Of a stretch of 64,000 bases of DNA, positions 35,686 through 47,915 are shown piece by piece. The position numbers and the translations under genes are program-made. The stretch comes from Euglena gracilis. Lineage: Eukaryota; Euglenida; Euglenophyceae; Euglenales. The stretch spans positions 75,430,192 to 75,494,191 of the forward strand of contig CP154956.1 in assembly GCA_039621445.1 (NCBI GenBank), in the 5' to 3' direction. Under the pieces are notes generated by a model. It saw nothing but the letters and a program-made list of their open reading frames with translations, ran no database searches and was not told the origin of the DNA. Within the stretch, counting starts at the first letter, position 1; each line of letters begins with the position of its first letter.

Positions 35686-38600
35686 GTATATATATATATA
35701 TGTGTGTATGTATATATATACATATATATACATATATACATATATACATACATACATATACATATGTATATATACACACACATATAATCATACATACACA
35801 TAAAAAAAACACTATTCTCTCCAACTGCAGAGATTTTCACAGGGCTTTGAAGTGGGTCTTGAAATTTTTACGGGCTTTGAAGGGGGTTTGGGGTTTTGAA
35901 GAAGCGAACATCGCGTTGACAGCGGCAATGGCAAAGTTTGCCTCAATTACCTCGAAACATCCCTCTTCCGTGCCTTTCTGGTCCCCATCCCATAGTCCTC
36001 CCTCCCATTGACTCTTTCAGGCGGGTCATCTGCCTCTGCACACCAAAGATATCATCTCCATTCTCCATGGGCTCTCCACAAAAGATCCCCATCAACGCCT
36101 CGAGCAATATACCCCGCTCTCCCCTGTCGTTTTCCTTTTCGTGTGCCTGACCTCCTTCCCGCCACCGTGTTCAAAACCTCCCATGGGAGCTGCAATACAC
36201 ACCTGGCCATCCCCCCCCATCTACTGCGCCTCTGCAGGACTATGGATGACATAGTCCAGTACAAACACACATTGGGCCCTTGCAGCTAATTTTGCAAACC
36301 ACAAAAAGCGAGTTTCCACTTCCTCATGGAATTGCGGGGCAGCTCCTCCAGCCAACCTGTTCCTGTTGGCTGGGTGGCAGGCATTCCTCGCCCTCAGGCT
36401 GTATCAATCGACAGCTCTCGGCGACACATAACCTCGCACACTGCTGCCCGCACTGATTTGCCACCACAGGGGAGGAGACGAGGAAGGGACAACCTCCCCA
36501 AAGGTACAAACCTGCTTCCTGCACAGGGAGGAAGCGGGAACCCGCTTCCTCCCTGTGCAGGATGGCTTCCGCTTTTCCCCAGATTTTGTGCAACCTCCCC
36601 ATCGGCTGCCACGTATGCCACCACCCCAGGTCCCCGGCCCCCATTCGACCGGTTGGTTCGCATCCGGGGACACCGTCACATCCCAGAGCCAGAACCCATT
36701 CCTGGAAGTGAATGGACCCAGAAAGTGGGTTTGCTTGGTGTAATTGGACTGGTTCCCATCTTCCCTGATGGTCAGCCACTTCAGCCTCCCCCTTCCCCAC
36801 TGCCCGGTCCTGTGTCACCTCCTGGCTCGTACCAAAGAAATCCACCCATCAGACGGCCTTCGGCCGGGTGGACACATGTTCCCATTCAGCACCCAGCGAA
36901 CCTTCTCAGAAACAGCTGGAAAACGTAGGGGGTGGGAGGAAGCAAGTTTCCGCTTCCTTTTCCACTTCAAAACTGGCGAAAAGTTTTGGGCAATGTCCGC
37001 CATCTAAGCCAACGGAGGGGGGGGGGCTACTTTGTGCAGCAAAGCTGTAGGGGGGGGACATAATTTAAAAAAGACAAGCATGATTGAAGAAATTTCATCG
37101 GAATCCACTTTTCAGGACATGAACTCCCAGATAAGACAAGTTTTGTCAGAGGTTGGAGAAGCTGAGACTGGAGAAATTGGCAGACAAATGAGACTTGGCA
37201 GCACCTGTCCCTCCAGCAACGTCCAGGTACTGGCAGCCAAGCTGAGGGTCTGCCTTTGCTACAAAGCAATTCTTCCACACCCTGTACAAATGAAGGCAAT
37301 CCAATAGTGATTCTGGCTTTCGCCGACAAAAAAAGACCGACCACATAATAAACATGTGCGAAATGGCAACTCTCAAATGCACAAGCAAACGCCATAGTGC
37401 AGCAGCATGCTTTTATGAGGTTTTAAGCAGAGCAGTCCTTCAGATAATCGCCTGATTGAAACTGCTCCAGCCAATTGAAAAACGCAAATACAATCGGTTC
37501 GGACCCACGCTCAATTCAGGCACAGTTCAGGGAGCCCACAAGGTTCATATTAAAGTGTTTTTGAGGTCGGCTTTTTTTTGTCCAAATTTTCGCCAAAAAA
37601 TAAACCCAAGAACAATCCTGGTTTCATTCCGACTTCGGGTGCCCAAATGATTAGGTGGGTGTATTGTCATTTGTGATGGCGCCACTATACACAGTTGCGG
37701 GAGCAGTTGGACAATGGCCGAAATGCTGCGTGTTCGGAATTGATTGGCAGACAGCGGCAAAGCGGCCTCAATCAGGAGTATTTGGTGATGGTTTTGAGGG
37801 GGGGTTTTGGTGTAAGGGCTGAACAGCTCGTTGACCCAATTTCATCGATCGTGTGTCTCTTTTCTCCGTGTTGTCTTTGCCATTACCACCACAGTCCTGG
37901 GGTGGGGGTATGATTGAGGGGGTGGGGGCCCATTCAGGTCGAAGCGGACAGGTGGGCCAGCCACACCGGTGGACACCGAGGCTCAGCACGTCGTTCATCA
38001 AGTCGTACTTGTCCGCCACGTTGTGGAACACCTTGCCCACCAGCGTGGCCTAAGGGGCGGAGGGTACGCAAAAGGCAACCCGGCTTGGGGGGGGTCAGCA
38101 CTCCAATGCAGGGACCAGAGGTTTTCTGGGGGACCACCCTCCCACCCATCTGGGGGGGGGGGGTCAAAACCCCTTTTTTTTTTGGTGGGACACTGGTTGC
38201 CCCCCCCCCACGTCTTGAAGTCCCCAAGTCTTGAAGTCCAAGGCAAGTGCAGGTACCGCTTTGCCTTGCCCTCTGGCGATCAGGCAACGATCGCTGTTGC
38301 CTGAATCGGCCAACCGGGCGATTGCGTGATTGCCTGAATTCAGGCAGGCAATGCCACCTCACCTCCCAACCGGCCCCAAAGCGCCTTGTCCAGTTCCCGG
38401 GCTGCCGCTGGTCAGCCGAGGAACCACGAAATCCATTTTTCTTTCTTTTTGAAAATATCAATTAGAGGAAGCGCAGCGAGAAATTTGCCAGGACCTCCGC
38501 TTCTGGCATCTGCGGGAAATAAAACGTGCGGTAAGTGCTTCAAAAAAGCTACAATTTTGGAAAACCACAACACAAAGGGCCAGTATGAGAGGAGGCAATG

Positions 38601-40581
38601 GCTCTCGATTTTCTTTCTCCTCTTTTCCGTTCAAACATCTTTTCTTTTTGAGCAGTGTTTACCCTCACCCCCTCAAAGTGGCCACCCTCCAGGCACCACG
38701 GGACCCCAAAACGGCCACTCTGGGGGAGGGGACACATTGGGGGCGGGGGTCAATTTTTCAGCTTCGGCGCTTCGGCGCCAAACGAAAGTGGCCACTTTGA
38801 GGGGGGGAAACCAAATTTGCCAAAAAAAATTGGCCACTCTGAGGGGGGGCAGCACTTTGGGGGGGGGGGGGGAGGGTACGTTGGTTATAACTCAAATTGA
38901 TGCATTCTAACCCTTGCTGGAGGTTAGTGGTTGGGGACAAATCACTGTGGTAAATCCAAAATTGACGAGAAGAAATTTATTCTTCTTGCAAGAGTTCACA
39001 AACAGCCAAGTCGTTTAACCCCCCCATTTAGAACGACCCCCCTCTGATAACGAACCCCCCCATTTATAACGACCCATCCTGGAATTTCCACCAAAAAAAA
39101 AAGAAATATAACGACCCATGGTTGACAAAGAGCAGAAAGCACGGGTAAGATGGTGCATCTCACGTAAGAGCGTCCAGGCTCACCAGTGTTTACTTGAAGT
39201 ATGAGCGGATCGGCTGCTGCTTGGACGGGGGTGTGGTCAGGGTGGGCGGAGGAGCAGAGCCTACAGAGGACCCTTGCACATCCTCATCAAACTTCTTGAC
39301 AACGTCATCAACTGGGGTGTGAACCCAGGTGGATGGCATGATGGATGGATGGTAGAAAGCGTGTCAGACATAGCTGCGGTAGGGAAAACAGCAAAGCCCC
39401 CCTCTGATAACGACCCCCCATTTATAACGACCCCCTCTGGATTTTCCACCAACTGAAAAGGCCGATAACGACCCGTCGTTATATTCAGGGGGGGGGGTTA
39501 TGCTTCTCATCGACTTATGCAACTCTTGTGCTTGAAACATCCCGAACAATTCATCAAAAAGTAGCCCAAACTTCTCCATCAGTGTGCCAAAAACGGAGGG
39601 TCAAACACTTGGTCTATTCTCTCCTCCGGGCAACAAACAATCACACCTTTTCCTCCACCGGCACCTCTTTGTACCCGAAGTGAGTCAGAGCACGCCTGCA
39701 TCATCACTTTCTTTCCAGCCATCGCATCATCTGGACACGTTTTGAGAGACCATGCCCATGAACCCCCCTCTGTTCCTCACAACGACTCGCCCCAGCCAAA
39801 GACCAGTGCAGCCCAGAACCCAAACAGATCCCTTCGGTCCATTTACCTTTTCCATTTTGTGCATCCACATGGTAGAGGACGAGGGAGACGTAAACACGTA
39901 TACCGATTTTAACAGGGTCTGAGGCTCATTTCATCGTTCCTTTGAATGGGAGAGGGACGCACAGGATATTCATATGCGTCGTTCCACACACACACCTCCC
40001 ACCAACACATAATTTGGCACAAAAAGACTTAGAACCCTAAATCATGCGCGATTTTATGCAAACGCGACTTTTCAGGTTGACGTGTGATTAAATCAAGACC
40101 TCGTCCTTGGTGGTCAAAGACTTTTAAAAAACAAATCCCCAGATTTTAACTGCCCAGAATTTCTAATCTCACTCCTGGGGAGAGACTTCATTTGATGGCC
40201 TTCTGCCCAAATGATAAACTGAGGAGGTCCATAAATTGGTGGGAGGGATTATTAATGGCAAAGGGGACAAATTTCATTGACATTAACAATCGTATCGATT
40301 GCTCTAAGTGGTTTTGCGTGGCCTGTTTTTTTCCATCAAAACCCTGACCAGTGTATCCTACCCCGGGAGGCTGGAAGAGAGGACAAACAAAAAAGGAACC
40401 ACGAGGGAAAATAAAAGCAGTCGAACATCCCCGCAAGGTTCCCGACGTGGGGCGGGACTGTCGCGGGCGGTCCGACCTACCAGGAGGCAGGCATGGCCGT
40501 GGGCTTGGCACCGGTGCTGAGCGGCTGCACAGCCCGGCGGCCGACGGGCGCCCAGCGGGCCAGACAGCGGCCCGCCCTCAT
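28024..40581 (-). CDS. COQ5: 2-methoxy-6-polyprenyl-1,4-benzoquinol methylase (UbiE/COQ5 family)
   Basis: SAM-dependent C-methyltransferase of ubiquinone synthesis, expected in the mitochondrial matrix. - strand exons: 40581-40481 (start; Arg-rich presequence [16 protein letters not shown]); 39695-39647 ([13 protein letters not shown]); 38049-37967 ([24 protein letters not shown]); ~37258-37205 ([12 protein letters not shown] motif I); 34864-34749 ([19 protein letters not shown], motif II); 31728-31653 ([20 protein letters not shown]); 29574-~29480 ([25 protein letters not shown]); ~28552-28400 ([20 protein letters not shown]); ~28110-28024 ([19 protein letters not shown]). Joins 40481/39695, 39647/38049, 37205/34864 and 31653/29574 keep phase exactly. 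The expected WKD segment after GVHR, the 29.5/28.5 kb junction and the last codons were not resolved. About 10 introns hold several small mobile elements. Confidence 0.9.
30008..30435. repeat. Dispersed repeat copy A with conserved ORF tail
   Basis: Shares long near-identical segments with 39016-39497. Both ends carry blocks of TATAACGACCC and CTGATAACGA separated by C-runs. On the - strand the core encodes a short frame ending [15 protein letters not shown] followed by a stop (about 30193). It sits in a COQ5 intron. Such a basic, hydrophobic C-terminal tail recalls pogo/Tigger-type transposases, but the match is only suggestive. Confidence 0.75.
30551..30638. repeat. (AG)n then (AT)n microsatellite
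   Basis: About 14 AG units (30551-30579) run into AT dinucleotides with GTATAT and CTATAT variants. It adjoins the fold-back element beginning at 30639. Confidence 0.9.
30639..30937. mobile_element. Fold-back MITE inserted in an AT microsatellite
   Basis: Two arms of about 110 bp are inverted copies. The left arm begins GGCAAGTGTTAAGTTT and the right arm ends AAACTTAACACTTGCC. Both arms share the GTACTAAACTTGACACC and TATAGGGTTA-type segments and TGATTTGCGCTAA. The centre is about 70 bp of GC-richer DNA (GCTAACGGGCTATG). The flanks are identical CTATATAT 8-mers (30631-30638, 30938-30945), but these lie in AT repeat, so the duplication could be chance. No coding capacity. It lies in a COQ5 intron. 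Confidence 0.85.
30938..31156. repeat. (AT)n/(ATGT)n microsatellite
   Basis: TATATA with ATGTATGT and GTGTGT variants, continuing the AT repeat interrupted by the fold-back element to its left. ORFs of Y/I residues here are artefacts. Confidence 0.9.
33105..33536. mobile_element. hAT-like MITE with perfect 8-bp target duplication
   Basis: The termini are exact inverted repeats: CAGGGTTCGATATAAGG at 33105-33121, and its complement at 33520-33536. The flanks are identical TCAGCCAC (33097-33104 and 33537-33544). Inside are a GGTCCGGACC palindrome between G- and C-runs, an ACACCCCCCCCACCTAAAC segment at each end, and a GGCGCTTTGCGCC hairpin. There is no ORF. The 8-bp duplication and CAGGG ends fit the hAT superfamily. 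Related but degraded sequence appears at 7880-8185, 41945-42075, 43925-44060 and 63670-63805. It lies in a COQ5 intron. Confidence 0.88.
33598..33820. repeat. Tandem duplication of a ~105-bp unit
   Basis: Two copies, about 33598-33701 and 33705-33820, share GCTCCGACACTT, CAGTCGTTGTTGTTTTT, GGGGGAGAG, GGTCCGGACCAAAAACCC, GTCAGTCACTCTGAAAAAAA and CCCTTGTGG. It follows directly after the MITE. The CAGTCAGTCAC(TCTGAAAAAAACC) motif also recurs at 8690-8740, 8910-8935, 14050-14110, 33045-33080 and 55615-55640, so the unit belongs to a dispersed family. Confidence 0.85.
35602..35800. repeat. (AT)n microsatellite
   Basis: About 35 perfect AT units followed by interrupted TATGTATA and ACATATAT variants. 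It lies in a COQ5 intron. The YIYI frames are not genes. Confidence 0.95.
36519..36560. repeat. Perfect 20-bp inverted repeat (hairpin)
   Basis: CTGCACAGGGAGGAAGCGGG is followed, after AA, by its exact reverse complement. The stem could form a 20-bp hairpin in DNA or in the pre-mRNA. It lies in the COQ5 intron between the motif I and motif II exons. Shorter GAAGC...GCTTC palindromes occur nearby at 35344-35362, 35473-35490 and 36941-36957. Confidence 0.9.
39016..39497. repeat. Dispersed repeat copy B with conserved ORF tail
   Basis: Second copy of the repeat at 30008-30435, about 50 bp longer because of an internal segment (39246-39345) that is different or deleted in copy A. Its - strand frame ends [13 protein letters not shown] plus stop, matching copy A. 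Block ends carry TTTATAACGACCC between C-runs. Both copies lie in COQ5 introns, in the same orientation. Confidence 0.75.
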
Positions 40582-41011
40582 GTGTGTGGCTGCGACGGGT
40601 GGCTGCGGCAAGCGAATGGGCCTTGTCCAGTTGTCCAACAATGCCTTGCCCGCTGGTGTTCGTCTCCAACCAGGGGGTTGGCCGTTGATTGGACGGGGGG
40701 GGGGGCAGAAAAGTCTGTGTTTGCACTTGCACCTGTGATCTTGCTTTTTGTGTGTTGCCGTTTTCATTAAGTTTGAGCTACTTTGGTCATTTCTTGGCCG
40801 TCTTGATGAGCACTGGGTGCTTAGCCTCTGAAATCGCTGTGTCACTTTGGATCATCCATCGTTAGAGGTGTTTGACCAAAGGTTGTCATTGCGTTTGAAG
40901 CCTTGCATATTTAGCAAGGGCATTTGCAGTCGTCCTGTGGGGTGCTCCATGGGCCAGTCCGGCCCGGCTGAAGGATGGACCAGAATTTTATTTCATGGGT
41001 TTTCAGCCAGG

Positions 41012-41094
41012 GTGGGTGGGTGGGTGGGTGGGTCGGTCAGGGTGGGTGGGTGGGTGGTGGGTGGGTCAGGGTGGGTGGGTTGGTGGGTGGGTTC
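41012..41094. repeat. (GGGT)n repeat
   Basis: Interrupted GGGTGGGTGGGT array, about 18 units, with GGTCA interruptions. On the G-rich strand it could form G-quadruplexes. Upstream of COQ5. Confidence 0.9.
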
Positions 41095-41825
41095 GCCCCC
41101 CCTCCTGGGGGGGGGGTCGTCTGTTGTATGGCTGGGCTTTGGGGGGGAGTGGGTAGGTGGATTCAGGCCCTACCTGGGAGGAGGGGGCAACCCACCCACC
41201 CGCTTTCAAAGATCCACCAGGGGAGGGGTCGCACAGGTATAAAGTGAATCTATGGTGCCGACAGAAGCACCAAGCAAACCGCCAGACTGCAGACCCAGGC
41301 CACCGGATGCAAGCCTCCGCTTAAAAAGGTCGGTGGCCCCCGAAGCCAGCAGTAATCCACGCACGCCGTCACAGGCAGTCATACAACGGACCGGGGGGCT
41401 GCCGTTGACTTCCGACAGGTGTTGGCAGAGAGGTGGTAGTGCGGCTTTTCGGGCTCATAGTCATCCGCCTGAACGATTCCGTGTCGCCTGGACCCTGCTG
41501 AAGGAAGAGAGTAAGTTGACGGAATGAGACGTCAGGAGAGAAAAAAAAACAATAATAAAGAAGAGCTAAAAGAGGGGGGTAAATCAGTCAATTTTCAAAA
41601 ACCAGTTCCACTTCCTGTCCCCCCGGGTCGGTCACTCTTCCTACCGGTTGGTGTATTAGTGTATTGGTGTATTGGTAAATTTCTCATTTCGGGGAGGTCA
41701 GTCCGGCTACGAGTTTCGGAGGGTCAAAAACAGCAAATTCGGACCATTCCCAGAGGTGTCACCAATGGAAAATGTGTAAATCAACAAACGGAGGGACAGC
41801 ATGTCACAAACAGTTCAAAGGCCTA

Positions 41826-42240
41826 AATCCCCCCAGAAAAAGACCCCCCCCATAAAATGGACCCCCAAAAAATAAGACCCCCCCTGGCCGGTCCGAGCAA
41901 AAATCCATGAAATGGAAACCCCCCATAAAAAAGACCCCCCCCCTGCCGGCGCAAAGCGCCGGCTTTTTGAAAAATGGGCACTTTTGGGGTAAAGCTGCCA
42001 TTTTGGGACAGTTTTCACACAATTCAGCATATTTCCCCATTTTGTCTGGCGCGAAGCGCCGAATTTTTCAAAAATTAGTATTATGGGGGGGGGGCATTTT
42101 CGTACGTTTTGGGGGGGTTGGAAAATTTTTCCATCAAAAATCCATAAAATGGACCCCCCCCCCCTCAGGCTTTCCAGCAACCGACCCATAAAATGGACCC
42201 CGGTCTTATTTTGGGGGGGGGGGGTTAGGTCGGAACCCAA
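41826..42240. repeat. ATAAAATGGACCCCC short-block repeat with GGCGCAAAGCGCC hairpins
   Basis: Units such as CCCCCATAAAATGGACCCCC and CCCCCCATAAAAAAGACCCC recur at 41845-41945 and 42145-42200. They flank about 200 bp containing two GGCGCAAAGCGCCGG/GGCGCGAAGCGCC palindromes. The hairpin core resembles the interior of the hAT-like MITE at 33105-33536, so this may be a degraded or composite relative. Confidence 0.55.
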
Positions 42241-42411
42241 CCCTGCAAAATTAAAAATGGTGTTGGTGTGCGCACCCACACACCGGCACAAAAAAGCTTA
42301 AGTGCGAGTCACACCGCCTAAGTCGGACACACCTTAAGCAACGGTATGTCCCAGAGAATGCACACAGAGCAAGACGTCTGGTCTTCCCCCTTCGTCAGGC
42401 TGGGATGATCT

Positions 42412-45367
42412 TCAGAGGGTGTTGGTTTTTGGCTGTATGCTTTGGTTGCACCCCCCAATCCCACGAGAGCAAGGGCCAGAGCGCTGGGAGGTCTCCAGGG
42501 TGAGCAGGCGGGGGGTCTTCTTCTGCAGCACGCACAAGGTGAAGAACGCCGCCACGTCACTGTTGGGCTTGTCGAGGCTGGGGGCGAAGGTTCTGGGCCG
42601 GACTTTCAACACTTGAGACAGTACTCAAAGCCACCACCAAAAGGTGGAAAGACAGCCAAGAACTCAGCACAAAAAAAATGGCGAAAATCAATGGATCATC
42701 CAAAGGATAATAATTCAGGGTTAACACATACTCTGTAAACCATTCCACTGTTGTGGATCTTTGTATGGCCAATCCACTTCGGTCGGTGTTCTTCTCCGAT
42801 ATCACTTGGTAGGCAATCAGCTGCTTCCGATGCCTCACCTTGTGCATTTGGTAGAACTGTGGCAGGCCCTCCCTCAGCACATGGGTTCCGCGAAGCAGAC
42901 AGAGTCAACAAAACCAAGCACGGAGATCATGCAAACAAGATCAGCAGAAAAATACGGGCGTAAAATCGACAAAACCTCCCTCAAAAGTCAATGGTCGAGC
43001 GGCCAGTCTTCTCGTGGAGTTGAACAAAGGGGGGCAGCTAGGGAAGCAAGACAGGGCAAAGGAGAGCCAGGGCTCAACCAAATTGATGATCTCACACACC
43101 TGAAGGCCCATGTCCACCGCCATCCTCGCGGGCAGAGGCCTGCACCGGTGGGCTGTCCCTTCTGGTGTAGAAACTCTTCCAGGGCCATTCCCACCAAGAG
43201 ATGAGCTTAAAAGTAGTTTTGTTACACAGTTGTGCAATGGCCATGCTGATTTAGGTTTTGAAAATTGCGCGTCTGTTGCGCATTTGTGTGCCAACATTTT
43301 TGTTTCTTTCTAAAACAGCGTGGCTGTTATGCAGATGTGCAAAAAAAATTTACCGTATGATACGAGTGGCCATTGGTCCAGAATAAAAATGAAAAATGAA
43401 AAATAAAAATGCGTTTTTTAAAGTCCGTTGTTGTGTTCCTGCACAATTGTGAAAACGGACACGTACTTTTGAAATACATAGTTCACTGTGCATATGTGCA
43501 CTGGTTACAAATTTCGCTCAAATGGGAAAGCCAATAAAGCCCCCCCATAAACCCTGAGGGTGTCATCTAGGGCAAAGCAGATAAATTTGGGTGGATAACA
43601 AGAATTACCAGAACGATGCCAAAGAGGACAGAGCCAAGGTGGATTGCAGCCTTGCCCCCTGGCTTGTGCCTCAGAAGAATCTTCTCCATACTCAGATGAG
43701 TCTGTCCTTTGTGTCCCGATTACTCCTAGTCGTACCGCAGCCCATTTAAAACTCAGGGAATTTAGATTTGAAAAAGAAAAAGTCACAAAGTGGAGGAAAC
43801 GCTTTTGGGCACCCAAAAAATGATTGTCACCCCCTTTTCTCACCCCAGGTTTGAAGCGCAACTTTGGGTGTGAGGGGTGGAGATTCTTTTCACTTTCAGA
43901 AACAGGGGAAATAAATGCTGGCAGGTGGGGGTGGGTAGTCCGGACCCCACCCCCAACTAAACGTGGCTGGCACAAAGTGCTGGGAGGAAAAATTGAACCC
44001 AACACAAGGCGCAGTTTTGGGACTTTTGAGTAAAAAAAAAATATCAAAAATGCAAAAGAATTTACAACAAATTTTGGCCTTGGGGGGGGGGCTGAAATTG
44101 GGTCTTCCAAACAAACACCTCAAACTCGAACACTCAATTTATCAAACTCTAAAATAGACTCCATCTCTCAACATTTCTTTCTATACAACAGATTGCCTGT
44201 GTGTGCAAAACTATAGCAGAAAAAGAACACAGCAGAAGCCTGCACTGGAAGGTGGGGAAGTGCACCAGAGAGCCCTCCAACACAGGCTCCTTTTCAACAA
44301 CCTCCCCCGAGGATTGCTCTTGGGATTGGGGCCCCCATGGGACTGGATTGGGAGAGGCACTGGATTGTATTTGGGTCCTGGCCGGGCCAGACCCGGGGAA
44401 ATTACCTAAAAAGGCCCCATCTGGGGCCCCGGCACCTTCGGCAACGGGGGCGAGGGAGGCGTGACGCCACCTCAAAACCCGACCCCCACGCGCCTCAGGA
44501 ATCGGAAGTGCCTTCCCCCTGGGTGGTACAACCTTTCCTGAAAGGAAAAAAACAAGCCTGTCCCATCGCCTCCGCCTCCCCCCGCACCTGCAGGGAACAC
44601 TCCAGTGTGCCGAACTGCCGGCCGTCCGCGAGGGCCTCCCCGTCGCAGTTGTGCGTGCAGCGCACGCTGTAGAGCTCCCCCTGCCGGCTGTCCAAGTCGG
44701 GGGGTGGGTGGTGGCCCGGCCTTGGCTCCAACGGCCTTGACCCGACGTGTCAGCTGACCGGTTCCGGCGTTGCTTAGTGACCCGTGGGGGGGGGGGGTCC
44801 AGCTCAGAGGTTGGAAAATTTGGGCCGGCTGGAAAAACGCTGCTGGCTGGCTAGACCACCCCGGAGGGATGGGGTCCACTTCGGCTTAAGTGACGCCGTG
44901 GCCCGAATGCAGAGGCCACAAAACGAGAGTTGATGCCATTATTGGAAGCATGCGTGAGAATGAGATGGGGCTGCGCATTCCAAGCGTCAGGCGAACAGTG
45001 CCAGTGCGCAGCGACCTCGAGGAACAATGCCCAACGGGAAGGCAGAGAGTGACAAGTGGGTGGGACGACATCACTGCTGGTAGCACAGAGACTCCCACAC
45101 CGCACGCCACCCACCACACACAGACACACATCCATACACAGAAGTACAAGCCCCCTCTTGTGGTTCGCCCGCATGGTTGCTTCCTCCCTCGTCACTTTTC
45201 CTGGGAGCACTCGTGGGGATCTTGATGTGCTTTGTGCCCCCTGGCGCATTTGTCTTCTCTCTTGATCACTTGTGCTGCCATTACTTCCTTGAGAGTTCTA
45301 TGGGATGCAATAACACACACACACACAACACACGCACACACGCGCGCGCGCGCACACACACACACGC

Positions 45368-45406
<39 letters not shown>

Positions 45407-47858
45407 TGCACACACACACACACACACGCGCGCGCACACACACACACGCGCGCACACACACGCACACACACACCACACACACACACACACATGAACGCAC
45501 GCACAGTTGCACACACGCGTGCGCGCACACACCGCCCACGGCAGAACCTTGGGTGCGGCTCCACACCGTGGCGGAGTCAAGGAAGAGGCCCATGAAGAAG
45601 CCCCCACGGCCAGGGTGTTAAGAGAGCGTTGGTTTTGCACAGAGGGGAGTTTAAGCCCAAAAAAGTTCCCAGCGCTTTGCGCCGGATGCTTGTTGTACAA
45701 GGAGAGGGGGGGTTCGACCCACTCCACCAAACCCTCCCCAAATGACCTGGCAGGGACCCTTGCTCCTGGCAGTGGCCGAATGACTTGGCGGGGGAGGGGC
45801 CAAAAAGATGGTTCCAGTAACTTGGCACCCCCTTTTTAAGGCAAAGTTCCTTTACGACGCTGAAAAAGGGAATAAAGGGGAATAAACCTGGCAGGGGGGC
45901 AGGGCCAAAAGTTGGTTCCAATGCCCTGGCCGCCCGGTTATTTGGGGGGGGGGGTAACCCCCTCCCTCCCCCCCCCCCGCTCGTTAAGACCCTGCCTGGG
46001 GCGCAGGAGGCCGTGGACGGTCCGCAACAGCTGCGCGGCGCGGCGCTCCGAGTCGAAGCGGCCAGGCTGGTGCAGGCCGGAGAAGCAGCACACGTGGCTG
46101 GCGGGGGCCGGGCCCAGCCGCTGCCGCAGCGCGGCCGGGCACTCCGGGTCGCTGGGGGCCGGGGCGCTGCGCCCGGCGAGGGGGACGACAGCGGCGCCTG
46201 AACGGTGGAGCGGGCACTTGAACACGACAAGCGCGGGGGGGGGGGGGGTGCGATTTTCTCGGAGACAATGTTCGGCAGTCCTAAACTGCTGCCCCCCTCA
46301 AATACCAAAACTGTCATGCCGGGAGTCAATTTCTTTGGGCAAGCCGATTGGATGGCTTCATTTGGCTAATGCATTCGTTCTTTTTTCCAAGGTCATCGCC
46401 CACGGGGAGAGTGGAAATACAATTCAGGGAAAAAATGGTCGGACCCCCCCCCGTGATTAACTGTGATCTGGAGATGAGTAATCTGCGAGTGCCAAATGTT
46501 CTTCAAAAAACAGCAAGCAAGCCAGCAACCATCCAACCAACCCCCCAAAAAATTAAAAACACGGCCAAACTCCCCCAGCAGAAGAGCGCGCAGAGCCCCC
46601 TCGGGGTCCGCCTGGATGTACTCCGCCGGGAACGCCCACAGTTCCCTGCACGGGGTAACTCCCCCCCCCCCAGAGACTGGAGGGAGGCCCCAACAGGTAA
46701 TCTTGCAGCCCGCTGGTTGCTGGCTTCCCCTCGCCCTGGTGGTGCCCCTGACTTGTCAGCTGGCGTTGCTCTGCTGCGGGTGCAAAGCGACGCTGCCTGC
46801 CTTTCACTCAACCCGTTCGGCGGACTGACCTGTTCGGAAACACAAGAACCTCGTTTCTTTCTCCATCTCGGGCAGAGGCCTGGCACGGCTGACCCTTCAG
46901 CTGGAGGTTCTTCCCCAGAGGCAGATGGGCATCCTGGGTCAACCAAACCCTCTTCACTTGGGGGAGGGGAGTTGATGGAAACGAAATTGCACGGCTTTCA
47001 ACACGCATCAGCCAAAGCACACATATGCCCACCCAGCCATTCACTTCAACGTTCAAAATAAATTCAAACCGCCCAAAACTTCCTCATCTGAGAGGTGAAA
47101 GCAATCACATTGATGATGTCCCTTTGGGGAGAAACATAAAGAACATCCAGCCCAAAATTGCATCGAATTGACGTTCCGTGATGTAATGTGGCACGTTGCA
47201 TAACTTGGCAAAAGAAAGTTGACCATCCTATCCAGACACTTCGGGCTCCTTTATCACTCTTTCTTAATTGATAAAATTTTAAATTTTGGCCAAAAATTGA
47301 CCGGCGTAATGGACAATTTGGTGCAAGACTTTCCCCAGATTTCAAAAATGAGATTCAGCATTCTCCTATTTTTCTTTCCTTTCCTTTTGCCAACCTGTCT
47401 CAAGAAGCGAATTTATCGCACCGACATGAGCATAATGAAAGTTCTTTGGTGCTTTGTGTGTTGCTCGAATTCGCTTTGTTTGTTGAGTTGAATTTTGTTC
47501 TCTTAGACTGTGCTCGATATCATTTCTATTTGCACTCTACAGATGGTTTGTCCCTAAACTCCATGTGGTCACTGCCTGGGGCAATTTAGGAGCCCATCCC
47601 CCCCTGGCCTTCTGGGTGCGCTCCAGGTGTTCACGCGACGGATCCACGGCGATGTACTGTGTCACCTTGGCCCGGGCATACTTCCCTCCCGGAGACTGGC
47701 CGTGGCGCAGAGGGGGGAGACTTGACCGGACCCAAAGAGCGGTGGCCTTGGCTTGGCTGGACTGCACCCAAGGTTCTTATTTGTCCAGAAAAACCAGGAA
47801 TGATGGGGAGACAGTAGCCCTTCCATTGCCAATGACGCCAATCACAACACCAACAACA

Positions 47859-47915
<57 letters not shown>

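Larger units (their letters stand above)
40582..42411. other. Short intergenic region between COQ5 and cap methyltransferase
   Basis: About 1.8 kb. It contains a (GGGT)n block (41012-41094), C-run-rich repeat sequence at 41826-42240 and no exon-like GC3-biased frame. The COQ5 start lies in a GC-rich patch (40440-40640) that may mark its promoter-proximal region. No core promoter element was recognised. Confidence 0.45.

Noticed and set aside
35930-36930. Possible transposon gene in the COQ5 intron (frames at 35938-36289 and 36326-36928)
   Set aside because: The sequence is Pro/Ser-rich in several frames and lacks recognisable reverse-transcriptase, integrase or transposase motifs.
38466-38514. 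Strong - strand acceptor TTTCCCGCAG followed by a 15-codon frame ending in TAA
   Set aside because: It lies inside a COQ5 intron, and joining it to COQ5 exon 1 creates a stop at once, whereas the 39695-39647 exon joins in phase with the correct family motif. It could be an alternative terminal exon but is unsupported.
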